Assembly: GCA_001179505.1 (NCBI GenBank)
Contig: CDMY01000351.1
Span: forward strand, 1 to 64,000
Direction: 5' to 3'
Source of the DNA: Vitrella brassicaformis
Lineage: Eukaryota; Sar; Vitrellaceae
Length of the DNA: 64,000 nt
Shown one piece after another: positions 1 through 11,048 of this stretch. How positions within the stretch are numbered: position 1 is the first letter of the stretch; every line of letters begins with the position of its first letter. The notes under the pieces were generated by a model, which searched no databases, was not told the DNA's origin, and saw only the letters and a list, made by a program, of their open reading frames with translations. The position numbers and the translations under genes are program-made.

Positions 1-1125
1 AGGTGGAGGGGGTTGGGTGTAGTCCGATACACGCTCGCTCATCCGAAAAGGAGGAGAAACAGCCGAGAAATCACCAACTCAATCATGCCAGTGACTGATT
101 CTTGCTGCACAGTGGGTCAGTACATAGCTGGCCCACTTACGCGTCTGACCCGCTTATACGTACTACAGAGCTGACCCACTTGTTCTCCAGCGACTTTTGG
201 AGTGATTTCTCGCTCTGAATGAATCACAAGAGCCTCTCAGAAGCCCATTGACCCTGCACAAACGTGTGCTCGGCTGGATGAATGACGCCAGATGCCTCAG
301 GTGACTCTGTTGACCACAAGACAAGCGTCTTGGTGGTCCAAAACTGGCTGCGAGCCACGAAAACCGACCTCTGAGCCCCAAACCCGTACATCGGACAGCC
401 CGAAAACCAGCTTTGCAAGAGGGGCTTTGTCAAACTGCACACAATAGTATCATGTGAGCCCACGATGTGCATAGCCAAGGAAGGGACACGTACATCGGAC
501 AAGCGCGCGTGCATCGAAGCCACGCAGCAACAAAACTCCATAGCAGCCAAACAGAGTCCCCACTGCAATAACAAGGCCAAACAGAAGCAAACACTTAACA
601 CACATTACACAGCGTGAGAGCACCGGCCCATTCTACACGCGCGCCAGTCGCTCTTCCGTTTACATCGTGACTCAACCTCGCCAAGCAAACTCGCCTTTTC
701 GTCGCAAATCACCATGAATGATTCGTCTCAGAAGATGACAATCAAAATGTCTGTATTTCTCCATGGAATCACTCTTTCACAGAGGGGTGTTTCATCGTCT
801 TGCGGTCATTTTGAGCCATGAGTGGTCGGTTTGGATGGCTGATTTGAGTCTCTTTGTGTACGGAGTGATTCAGCCCAGCTGGCCCACATACGCAACTGAC
901 CCGCTTATGCGGTGACCCACTTACGCGGTCCGGACTGTAAAATGTAGGAAGCGATGGTATCAGTCTCTCTGCTCTCGAATGGCTGTAATCGCTGCTGGCA
1001 GACAGACACACAGATAGTAAGCCTTGACTGAGCCAACCCCAAATATTTGAAAACGTACTCCGTCCCGTGCTTGGCGACGCGGCGCCTCTTGTGCGTCTGC
1101 CCGCCCTGCTGTGCCCCTCCGGTCA
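1..1125. other. Gene-free left flank with short repeats
   Basis: I see no convincing coding exon here. Two related segments, 127-180 and 878-930, share the words CTGGCCCAC, CTGACCCGCTTAT and GACCCACTTACGC. A stretch at about 465-570 is a diverged direct repeat of 13312-13420; both contain a CAAGGAA-GGACACGTAC word and a later CAGAGTCCCCACT word. The region looks like old duplicated flank of the gene family that follows. Confidence 0.5.
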
Positions 1126-1250
1126 GGCGGCAGTGGCGCTGGGGCGCGAGTGGCGCCATTCGTGTTCGACGGACAAGTAGGACAGCAGCAGCAGGGGGAT
1201 GACAACAGTGACGATGGTATGGAGAGAGGGCGGGACAGAGACTCGTGAAG
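1126..1250 (+). pseudogene. Fragment 0: 3' relic of the Q-tailed F-box-like family
   Basis: Only the C-terminal part of the family is recognisable. It encodes APFVFDG followed by Q repeats and an acidic GDDNSDDG stretch, then a GTATGG sequence that matches the exon/intron boundary in the intact copies. The upstream family exons are missing, so this is a truncated relic. It still has the GT splice donor that copy 1 has lost at the same place, so it keeps the ancestral state of that site. Confidence 0.7.
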
Positions 1251-1619
1251 GCGTGAATGGATGGTGTTCCTTCAGTGCCATCACACACTTTCATCCATAT
1301 CGATGCCAGAGCGCCCAATCGACCAGTTTACCATATGCCAGAGAGTGAAGAAAAAAGAGAGAGACAGAGAGAGAACGAGAGCAGAGAGCAAAGCGACAGG
1401 AGGACTGGTTAAATGTTCCGCCATGACACGTGTCGTTGACATGATGTTGATCCGATACACGGATGTGAGAAAGTCAATAGTATATACAGATCTGTACACA
1501 GGTTGTGTCATGACTGCACACACGTCATCGGCCGCATCCAGGCACAAATATGCCTCGCCTCCACCCCGATCGCCCAAAAGCAACACACCAGCCCGTCTGT
1601 ACAAGGATGCACCCTCACG

Positions 1620-3620
1620 TCACTCAATGTCGCTGATGTCGCTGCCCCTCACAGACGATCCCTCGTCCGTGTCTCGGTCCTCGGGGCGCTCGGGGACAAA
1701 CTGGGGGAAGTACGCCTGGAGAAGCGCCACGCACTGCACCATCCATCCATCCATCCATCCATGAGAGAGACAGAGAGACATGGGTGCGTGTCTTCCTTCT
1801 GCGGCCGACGGGTATGCTTCGTTGGATTGCCCACTCACCCGTTGCGAGAACTCCTGAGTGCCGTGCAGCGCCAGGTGTTGTACCTTGGCCACGCCGCCAG
1901 CCTGTCACTCACACACGTGCACATCCCACGTGTACATAATTGTGTGTCATCCGTCCCTCCATGCTGACTGACAGACCTGGTGGACGAGGTCACAGTAGGG
2001 GTTGTTCGCGAGACCGTCGGCCGCCTGCTTCTGCTCACCCACACTGCATATACACATGGATGGGCGACAAAACAGCCACACAATGCATTAATGGGTGCCG
2101 CCCGATCTGCGTGTGATCTATGTGCTGCCTGACCGACCGCAGAATGCCATCGAGTGTCATCAGCGCCAGTCGGACCTCCGCAGGGTTGTCGCTGTCCAGC
2201 ACGCCACACAGGAGATCGATGCACCCACACTCAGCCACATACTCGCCCTGCAGACAGGCAGATGTAAACGATACAGACAGACATTGCTGGTTTGTTTGCC
2301 CCAGCTCTCCTTCATCCACCTCGAGGTGTACCTGCGTCTGCGATCCGTTGGCCAATATCTTGTGCAGAACTAAGGCGCCACCAATCTTGGTCGTCTCTTC
2401 TCGCTCGCCATCCCCGCCGCCCGCCAGCCGCTCAGCCACCACGGCCAGGAAGCCCCCATCAATCAACGACTGAATCGCGTCATGGGCACCTGCAGCTCAG
2501 AGAGATGCGCAGATCAGAGAGGCAGGCCGGTCGCACTTCTCTCTGAGCACCGTATCTCCCACCTGTATCTACGATTGTGGCGACCGTTGAGTATGCCCCC
2601 GCCCATATGATGCTATTGGCCGATGACATCATCGCCTTGAGCTGGGCAGAGTGCTCCAAAAGCACAGCAACGTGGTGAGAGTCGCCACCTGAAGGGACAG
2701 AAAAGGGCACACAACGGCCAGCTTGCTCACGCTTCTGACTTTCTCATGGCTTGCTCACGCTCGATGGTCCATTGGATGACTTTGAGGGCAAACACTTGCA
2801 CGCAGCACTCGTCATGGGCCAACAGCTGCAGCAGGCGACGATACACCCCAGAGATGAGCTGCATGACCTCTCCATCGGTGTCATGGCCCTCCGTAGCTGG
2901 AAGGATTGTGTAGAGACTCAGCATCGCAATCTGCAGCAGGTCACTGCCCTGATCATCGGCTTGGACCAGCATCGCCAGGACACGGACACACTCCATCGCC
3001 AGCCAGAGAGGCAGCGGTGGACCGCTGCTGAGCAGAAACGCCAGCAGCGCACTGCAGTTCTGGCGGACCGCAATCTGCGCATAGGTGTCGTCCATGGCGC
3101 TGCGCAGCCTCTCCAGCAGTGGCTCAATCACGCCCGTCTCCAGAATGGCCTCGCACGCCGCTGCCGAGTACCTGGCCATGTACACCAAGAAGGAAGCCAC
3201 GCGGAACACCAGGTGCAGATCATCGCTGGTCGACAACAGCCCGACCAAAGTGGGGATAGCCTCGGCATCTATCAGTGATTGTGCGGCCGCATCTCCCGCA
3301 TCTTTCGAAACAGAGAAGATCCGACGGGAGATCTCCGTTGTTGCGCAGACATACCACCACGAGTTCTCGCTCCTCATGTGGTCCAACAGCTTCCGGATGG
3401 GCGTGCAGCGCAAAGATCTCGTGCAGACGAAGGATGCTGCGCGGAGGAGGAGGAACACCAGGACCGCCAACGCAGCCAACACTGCCACTACGGTGACGAG
3501 CCATCGGATAAGACACATCAGGAACGCGCCGAATGGGCTCGAAAAAGCGCCAGTCGCGGCCAGGAGAACCACAAGGACGCCACGCCAGCGCCAGAATCTC
3601 CAAAGGGCCGCTGGATGCAT
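1620..3620 (-). CDS. Importin-alpha-like ARM-repeat protein with N-terminal membrane segments
   Basis: Seven exons join in phase (3620-2759, 2688-2563, 2489-2332, 2247-2138, 2043-1977, 1901-1839, 1733-1620) to give 499 residues. Residues from about 80 on are armadillo-type helices (for example IPTLVGLLSTSDDL). The C-terminal part carries the importin-alpha signature VGEQ...NPYCDLV followed by a HGTQEFSQR...ALLQAYF helix pair, matching the last ARM repeat of karyopherin alpha, the adaptor that carries cargo into the nucleus. The N-terminus is odd: instead of a basic importin-beta-binding domain it has about two hydrophobic segments within residues 12-60. A membrane-bound, non-classical role is therefore likely (inference). 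The ATG at 3620 is the only ATG ahead of the hydrophobic region in this frame. It is divergent from copy 1, 94 bases away. Confidence 0.8.
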
Positions 3621-3714
3621 GGCTGGATGGGAAGATTGCGGCTGGGAAGCTTGGACAGGAAGGGTTTGCGAGCTTAACCGTAACTCCCCTGATCTTCCTC
3701 CTCTCACAGTTCAG

Positions 3715-5364
3715 ATGCAGCATCATGAGCAGCAGCAGCAGCAGCAGCAGCAGCCCCCCTTTACCTACATCTTCGTCGGACGCCGCACCAACTGGCTGCT
3801 CAGCATAGAGGACGTCGTGCGGCTGAGGGCCACCTGCACGTGGATCAGAGAGCTCTTCAAAGCGGCCCAGCTGAGAGATCGGCTCCACCACTCTGTCGGC
3901 TCACAGGCGGGGCTGCGGCGGGCGGTGAATGGGCGGCAAGTGCAGCTGCTGCGGTTCGACGACGACCAGTTCGGCGCCCATGATCTGCTGGCGGCTGTGT
4001 GTGTGGTGGAGGAGGGGCCATGGGTGGAGATCGGCCAGGTGATTGAGCTGGCAGGGCAGTGCGGCAACTGTGACCTGCCTGTCATCCTCACGGCCGATGA
4101 CATCAACACACATAAAAACAAGATGGTGAGCCAGCAAACAGAGGGGCGGAGAGGGGAGGCAGAGGGCCTCATTCTCTCTGTGTGTCTGTGTGTGTGGTCG
4201 TGTGTGTAGGCGTATGTGTCGGTTCCCCGTGTGTTGGCGCAGCTCAAGATGGTCGGCCGCCACGTCCACTTCAGTGACGGCACCTACCTGCAGCTGTTTC
4301 AGCATGGCGATGAGTGGCGGGCCATCAAGGACGAGCTTGGCTTCGAGCTGGAGGTCGACCCGCCCCTCCCCGCCGGCCACCTGTACCTGCAACACCGGCA
4401 GCCACACGACCCGCCGGTGGGTGAGGGCATCATCTACTCGCAGAATGACGCCCGATGGATGTCGGACGGTGGCCAGTACACCGAGACGTCCGCAACGTCG
4501 TTTGCCATGTTCAAGGTCCTCCACCGCTTCCAGGAGACTCACCAGACTAACCACATGGAGGCAATCGTCAACAGGTGACAACATCAACGGCGTCAAGTGG
4601 GGGTTGGGGGATGTTTGGGTATCGTTTGTTGATGTCTGTCTGTTCAGGGGTGTCGGTGGCGGCCGTGTGGATCGCCTGCTGACCGAGTCGCCCCACACAC
4701 CGGTGGCCGGCTGCACCACCACATTAAGCCGGCACGGCAATGTGCGACGGCTGGTGCTCACCGACAGCAGCCACGGCTTCGTGGCGTGGATATCCATGGA
4801 GGGAGGGAACGGCAGCAGTGAGGCTGGCAGAGAGGCGCCGGTGGTGGAAGCTGATGTCATCTGTGCTCTCCCTTTATTGTATGCAGATTACCTGTGCATC
4901 AGGACCACTGACGCGGCTGTGACTGGCGTTGGTTTGTTCAAGCACCGCTACCCCATGACCACTCAGCTGGCTCGTGTGGCGTTGGGGGCGGTGGCGCCAT
5001 TCGTATTCGACGGACAAGTACAACAGCAGCAGCAGCAGCAGGGGGATGGCAACAGTGACGATGATATGGAGAGGGGGCGGGAGGGAGGCACACTCATGGT
5101 GACCATGGATGGATGGATGGATGGATGGCATTTCTTCTCTGTCTATCTTTGGCTGTGGTGTAGATTCCGACGGCCATGGTGGCGGCTGGGATGATATGGA
5201 TTTCGACAGCGACGGAGAGGACAGCGAAGGTACACATGAGGGAGGGAAGGCACACACAGAGCACACCCTGGCTCTACCTCTCGTGTCTGCGTGTGTGTGT
5301 GTGTGTGTGTGTGTGTTGGACAGGTGAGGATGCATCAGCCGTAGAGGAAGTAAACGGCGACTGA
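3715..5364 (+). CDS. Copy 1 of the Q-tailed F-box-like family (splice donor of exon 4 lost)
   Basis: The first exons join in phase: 3715-4125, 4210-4574, 4648-4817, and exon 4 from 4887. The ATG at 3715 is followed by a polyQ run and then an F-box-like segment, LLSIEDVVRLRATCTWIREL; F-boxes recruit substrates to SCF ubiquitin ligases, but this match is by eye only. Two conserved blocks of unknown type follow (VLAQLKMVG and VAGCTTT...LVLTD), then APFVFDGQ, polyQ and an acidic tail. In other copies exon 4 ends GATG|GTA. Here the sequence at 5064-5065 is AT instead of GT, so intron 4 is probably retained or another donor is used. The later exons still keep frame and end at the TGA at 5362-5364. 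It belongs to the subgroup with copy 6 (WLLSIEDVV). Confidence 0.75.
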
Positions 5365-6460
5365 CTGGTTAATCCCACATGGATATCCGCGCACCCCACG
5401 TACACGCCAAACAGTGCCGCCGAATCGTCTGTCTGCTCTGTATGTTTTGGTAGGGTGCCTCAGGCTGGAGTGCTGTCTGTAGCTGCTGGCTGCCCGAGTC
5501 GATCGACTCGTGGCTGTCTGTGATAGAGACGCATTGTATACCACCCTTGATACCACCCATTCTGTAGAGAGACCAGCTGCTGACACACACATATATTACC
5601 CAATCCCTCTCTGCGTTGACACTTCTGTGGCTCTTCTGCTGGCTGCCTGGCTGGGGGCTTTGGGTCATGTGTAACAGTTGGCCTCCACTGATGGCCGGTT
5701 ATGACCTGATGCCTCGGCCGCTCTGTGTGCGTGTGTGCCTGTCTGCCTGCATGCCCGCATGCCTGTACATGGCTCTCTGGCTGATTGCGTGAACCAATAA
5801 AGTGACATGCAGACAATAAATGCAGCGGATCTCAGGCCAAGAAACTAAGTCAGTCACCCCCCATCAGTCACAACTTTGGAAACCAGTCAACGCATGTCGA
5901 TCGGCAGTCAAATTACGCATGCCGATCCGTCCATCGATCGGCAGTCAGCCGGTGAGCATTTCCTTTATGTCCGCCTGTTGAGGAGGGAGACATAAGCTGA
6001 GGAGCAGCTGCGGTGTGTTGGTCGATGGATTTCAAGAGAGCTCTGTGTGCACACACCGTGTTTGTATGTATCAATCAACGGGTCAATTATATATATCAAC
6101 TCGACACACTGTCCTCAACACATGCATGCCTGTGGGTGGCTGCGTATGTCCACGAGTTGAGGACAGTGTGTGTATTTCCACGAGTGAGACAGGGGGCGTT
6201 TCTTTGTGGGGTGCGTGTAAGTTGCCATGAAGAATAAGAAGCTCAGACGGCTCTTTCCGCTCTGCTACTCACTGTGGCGTTCGGCTACAGAGATGACGAC
6301 AAACAGCACATGAGCGATACCCTTCTGATGGCACACGCACACACACACATGAAGTACCAGTGAGGGCAAGATTCAGCCACATGACAAAGGACATGAATCG
6401 CTGCGCACCCGCCAGTTAAAATTGGCTGATGGATCGATCAATCGCCGCTCTCCGCCTCAG
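5365..6460. other. Convergent intergenic region between copies 1 and 2
   Basis: No gene seen. It holds two direct copies of an ATCGGCAGTCA word near 5900 and 5938, and a perfect 16-base inverted repeat (6104-6171, listed separately). The ancestral stop of copy 2 would lie at 6438-6440, inside this region. Confidence 0.5.
6073..6171. repeat. Long hairpin with 16-bp perfect arms
   Basis: Bases 6104-6119 (ACACACTGTCCTCAAC) and 6156-6171 are exact reverse complements, separated by 36 bases. The sequence just before it (6073-6105, with CAACGGGTC...ATCAACTCGACAC) recurs at 22421-22466. The element may be a transcript-end hairpin or the remains of a small inverted-repeat element; I cannot tell which. 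Confidence 0.7.
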
Positions 6461-8030
6461 CTACGCCACCTTCACCTGTCGAGTGCACAGGACACACACA
6501 CACACAAATGAAAGTCATTCAGGCCGACGTTCAGCCATCTGTGCTGTGGTGTGTGTGGCTGTGTACCTCCACTGCCGTCATCCATATCGTCACCCTCATC
6601 GTCACCATCACATCGGAATCTGCAGACCACTCTCAGGGAGAGAGACACCAGGCACGTCATCTATCTATCCATCCATCCATGTGTGTGTGTTCGTACCATC
6701 GTCACTGTTTTCATCCCCCTGCTGCTGCTGCTGCTGCTGCTGCTGTACCTGTCCGTCGAACACGAATGGCGCCACTGCCCCCAACGCCACACGAGCCAGC
6801 TGAGTGGTCATGGGGTAGCGGTGCTTGAAAAAACCAACCCCAGTCACAGCCGCCTCAATGGTCACGACATGCACACTCACTGCGCACCAGGGGAAGGAGA
6901 ATACGTGACATCTGACATGCAGGGCTTCCTCTCTGTCACACTGACCGTCGTTATTTCCTGACACGCTGATGTGAATCCATGCGACGAATGAGTGGCTGCC
7001 GTCTGTGAGCACCAGCCGTCGCAGACGACCGTTTTGGCTCATTGTGGTGGTGCATCCGGCCACCGGTGTGTAGGGCGACCGAGTCAGCAGGCCATCTAGA
7101 CGGCCGCCATCAACGTACCTGAACCAACCACAGGCACAATCAATAGCACTCCCTCTTGCCACTGGTGCCCTTAGTTTTATTACCTGTTGAGTCTTATCAA
7201 TGTGTAGTTGGTCTGCTGGGTCTTGTCGAAGTAGTCGACGATCATGAACTTGGCAAACGACGACACTGACGAATCGGTGTACTGGCCACCCAGCAACAAC
7301 CATCGGCTATGGACGAACGTGTAGTAGATGCTCTCACGCACCGGTGGGTCGTGTAGCTGTCGGTGCTGCCAATACAGGTGGCCGGCAGGGAGGGGTGGGT
7401 CAACCTCCAGCCGGAAGCCGGGCTCGTCCTTGATGGCCCGCACCTCATTGCCGTGCTGGAACAGCTGCAGACAGCTGCCATCACTGAAGTGGACGTGGCT
7501 GCCGACCATCTTAAGCTGCGCCAACACACGGGGAGCCGAAGCATACGCCTACACACACAACCACACAGACACAGAGAGAGAATGAGGCCCTCTCCCTCCC
7601 CTCCCCGCCCCTCTGTTTGCTGGCTCACCGTCTTGTTTGCGTGTGCGTTGATGTCATCGGCTGTGAGGATGACAGGCAGGTCACAGCAGCCGCACTGGCC
7701 CGCCAGCTCAATCACCTCGCCGATCTCCACCCATGGCCCCTCCTCCATCACACACACAGCCGCCAGCAGATCATGTGTGCCGAGCTGGTCGTCGTCGAAC
7801 CGCAGCAGCTGCACTTGCTGCCCATTCACCGCCCGCCGCAGCCCCGCCTGTGAGCCCAGCGAGTGGCGGAGCCGATCTCTCAGCTGGGCCGCTCCGAAGA
7901 GATCTCTGAGCCACGTGCAGGTGGCCTTCAGCCGCAGGATGTCCTTGATGCTGCTGAAGAGGTAGAAGGTGCGGCGGCCGACGAAGATATACGAGAAGGG
8001 GTGCTGCTGCTGCTGCTCTGGTTGCTGCAT
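6461..8030 (-). CDS. Copy 2 of the Q-tailed F-box-like family (frameshifted C-terminus)
   Basis: Coding exons are 8030-7629 (part of exon 8060-7629), 7548-7184, 7118-6946, 6879-6697, 6619-6567 and 6475-6461, all GT-AG and in phase. The protein has a short polyQ, an F-box-like FSSIKDILRLKATCTWLRDL segment, the middle blocks LAQLKMVG and VAGCTTT...LVLTD, then APFVFDGQ and polyQ. Exon 6 is 53 bases where copy 4 has 51 and copy 5 has 63, so the frame slips. The last exon then stops after four codons at 6461 instead of at the ancestral TGA (6440-6438). The main start is taken as ATG 8030 because the upstream in-frame exon contains a TGA (see the upstream ORF entry). Function unknown; an SCF adaptor role is an inference. 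Confidence 0.75.
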
Positions 8031-8146
8031 CTGGGTAGCTATGATGTGCTCGACGACAGCCTGCACAGAGCGACAGAGCCGACAGAGGACCGTGTGCATC
8101 AAGCATGCTGCTCATTGGTCTGTGTGCGGCTCACCTCGTTCGATGA

Positions 8147-8230
8147 TCAGACAGACAGATCAGCTTGCAGAGAACTGAATGCCGCACCTTCACCAGCACC
8201 ACCAGCAGCGGCAGATGAGGAGGCCGCCAT
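8147..8230 (-). promoter_or_regulatory. Upstream ORF in the leader of copy 2
   Basis: An ATG at 8230 opens a 27-codon Ala/Ser/Gly-rich frame (starts MAASSSAAAGG) that ends at TGA 8149-8147. This is 12 bases before a GTGAGC splice donor. After splicing, its frame would run straight into the main exon (AVVEHIIATQM...) but for that single TGA. The same arrangement occurs in copies 4 and 5. It is either an upstream ORF that controls translation or a recoded or read-through stop. Confidence 0.55.
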
Positions 8231-8450
8231 CACTCCTCAACGACACGCCTGCAGCGATGGGCCGACAGACACAGAGCGAGAGAGATGCCAACAGAAGAGG
8301 ACGGCGAACGCATTGAGGCCAATGGATCAGTGAGCGCACCAGTCAGTCAGTCAGTGAGTCCGTCAGTGAGTGGTCGGCCGCCCTCACCTCTGTTTGGCTG
8401 TCAGCTTAATGGCCCGCCATCTCACCGCAGCAGTCCAGAGGATGACTGAC

Positions 8451-9014
8451 TCGAGACTCAGTGACTCAACGCACAGCTTTCCGACAAGGCCGACAAAGAT
8501 TGGCCTTCTCCCGGGGGGAAAGGGTATCAAACCCTTTGACCCTTCGAACCCTGAAGTTCATCACCCAAAAGAGCCCTCATCGTTTCCAAAACCCTTCGAG
8601 CCCTGGACAGAATCAGCCGGCTGCCTGTCTGTCTGTGTCTTTGTGTGGCGTGCAGGTGTGCTTGGCTGGGTGGTGGGGTTGATAACTGACGATGGCTGCT
8701 GCTGCTCGTATGTGTGTGTGTGTGGGCCGATGTGTCGACGACTGACTGACTCGACTTGACTGAATCGCTTTGTCTCTCTCGTGGGCTGGCCGCCCTTTGT
8801 GATAGCCAGCGTCTCACTGCACACACATGAACGCCCCTACTTACTCGTTATGCACCGCTCCCTCCCCCCAGACCCTGATATATACATCAAAATGTCTGCC
8901 CTCCGCCCCCTCCTGGACACACACACACACGTGTCTGTGAGCTATGTGTGGGCTGTTGGTGTACTTGGACAGCGTACTTGCTTGGGCTGTCCGTGAGTGC
9001 GGCAGGCCAGCCAG
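8451..9014. other. Spacer inside the inverted duplication
   Basis: I see no gene. It holds TG repeats (near 8710 and 8925) and unique sequence that does not match the right-hand spacer. It is the 3' flank of the copy 3 pseudogene. Confidence 0.4.
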
Positions 9015-10508
9015 CTAGTCCAAGAGCTGCGATGCGATGTGGTCCCCCAGCACGGCTCGCGCCAGTGCGGCCGTCTGTGGGTGGCGGTCCTTGAAGGCAC
9101 AGAAGTCCTCACGCACCGGCTTCTCGCTCGTCTTGACCTCAACATTCACTGCATCAATCACACAGAGCACATCGGTTAGTAAACGGATACACACACACAC
9201 ACCCATGATGGCTGCGCCATCCCGTGCTGTGCTGACTGACGCACCCAGCAGATTGTCCCGCTCGCTAATGGTAGGCCAGGCGATGAACGGGTGGGCGGCG
9301 TCGGTCAGCACTAACTCGCACTCGAAGCGTGCAGGGGCCCCGTTGCCCGAGGCGGGTGTGCGGTAGGCTGTGGTGGTCGTGCAGCCCTCCAGTGGCACGT
9401 GAGGGGGCCGTGTCAAGATGGCGTGCAGCCGGCCGCCATCAACGTGCCTGATGGACCCATCAACCCACCCAGGGATGACAGACAGACAGACAGACAGACA
9501 CACCATAGTGCACAAACAAAGGCACACATGAGGGGATTTGGACCTGACTGACCTGTCGACGAGTGTGTTGGTGTGACAGATACGATGCGCGATGCTGGGC
9601 CATCGAGGGCCGATTGCCAACTCGCTGAGGATGGTCCTCTTGAACAACGACGACAGAGAGGAATACGCCACAGGTGGGTCACTCACCACGTAGTTGCACT
9701 CCTGCAGCCCCCTCCAGTCTTCCCCCATTGTGGTGTACTAGATGGGGGTGCTGACGGGCGGGTCATTGGGCTGTCGGTGCTGATGGTAGTGCTGGGGGAT
9801 GGCAGGTGGGGGTGGGTCGACCGTCAGCCGAAACGGAGCCTCGTCACGAATCACACGCACATCTGAAGTGAAGGCACAATCAGTCAGACATTTCCAATGA
9901 TCCAAACAAAGAGAAGATGCCTTGCCTTGCCTCAGCCGCTCACCCACCTTGCGTGTCGGCACCGTTCTGGAAGACTTTGAGTCGCTCGCCGGCAACGATG
10001 TGGTAGCCCACCATCTTGAGCTGTGCCAACACACTCGGCTGAGCCAAATAGGCCTGCATGCAGTCAATGAACGGCATGCATCCCACACAGTGAGTCAGCC
10101 TTCCTTACTCACTGCCTTGCTCTTGAGTCGGCGTAGGTCAGCGACGGTGACTATGATGGGCAGCCGAAACTCGCACTCATAGTCACGAGGCCAAAGTGGA
10201 CCGATGAGCCGCCGCTTTCGGCACTGCCCCGCCAGCTGCAGAACCTCACGTTGAGCTCGTCAGCGAACCGCAGCACCTCCCGCACTGGCTGCCCATCGCC
10301 GCCAACGCGACACAGGCCGGCCTTGACCAGGGAGCGGTTGAGCCGAGTGCGCAGATGAGTCTTTTCAGGCCCTCTCTTCAAGAATCTCTTGCCGACTCTG
10401 ATGCCCGGCGCAGAGGTGCACCAGGTCGACGAGCTCGAGAATTTCATCACACAGCTGGAAGACCGCCCTCAGGGCCTTGTGCACCAGGGGCTCCGGCTGC
10501 TCAGTCAT
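9015..10508 (-). pseudogene. Copy 3: divergent, decayed member of the F-box-like family
   Basis: Family blocks appear in order on the minus strand: an ILELVDLVHL-type F-box-like start, LVKAGLCRVGGDGQP...LRFADELN, VLQLAGQC, AYLAQPSVLAQLKMVG, VDPPPPAIP, RHVDGGRLHAILTRPP...LEGCTTT and a final KDRHPQTAALARAVLGDH ending at TAG 9017-9015. The polyQ and acidic tail are absent. Frame changes occur near 10390 and 10245, and a TAG at 9740-9738 replaces the Tyr codon of the IYYT motif found in other copies. The sequence is far more diverged than copies 1, 2, 4, 5 and 6, so it is probably the oldest local member. A low level of function through other exon choices cannot be excluded. Confidence 0.7.
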
Positions 10509-10878
10509 CGCAAATCACATTTTCAGCGAGCTGGCGGGTTTGAGGGTTTGGGGTGAAAGGATTTTACACCCCATGACCCCCCCGGATAGTTGAGTGAGAG
10601 TCACTCAATCACTCAATCATCAGCAGTATCAGACGCCGAGAAGAATCACTCAATCATCCTGTCGACTGCTGCGGTGAGATGGCGGGCCATTGAGCTGACA
10701 AATATCAGAGGTGAGGAAGGCCCCAGGGAGGCCGACCACTCACTGACTGACTCACTGACTGACTGACTGGTGCGCTCACTGATCCATTGGCCTCAATGCC
10801 TTCGCCGTCCTTTTCTGTTGGCATCTCTCTCGCTCTGTGTCTGTCGGCCCATCGCTGCAGGCGTGTCGTTGAGGAGTG

Positions 10879-10962
10879 ATGGCGGCCTCCTCATCTGCCG
10901 CTGCTGGTGGTGCTGGTGAAGGTGCGGCATTCAGTTCTCTGCAAGCTGATCTGTCCGTCTGA
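10879..10962 (+). promoter_or_regulatory. Upstream ORF in the leader of copy 4
   Basis: This is the mirror image of the copy 2 upstream ORF: ATG at 10879, 27 codons, TGA at 10960-10962, donor after 10974. Exon 10879-10974 is exactly 96 bases, so the frame would be kept into the exon that starts at 11049. Confidence 0.55.
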
Positions 10963-11048
10963 TCATCGAACGAGGTGAGCCGCACACAGACCAATGAGCA
11001 GCATGCTTGATGCACACGGTCCTCTGTCGGCTCTGTCGCTCTGTGCAG

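Noticed and set aside
3621-3707. A longer start for the importin-like gene upstream of 3620
   Set aside because: The upstream codon at 3707 is GTG, not ATG, and the extension adds no conserved residues.
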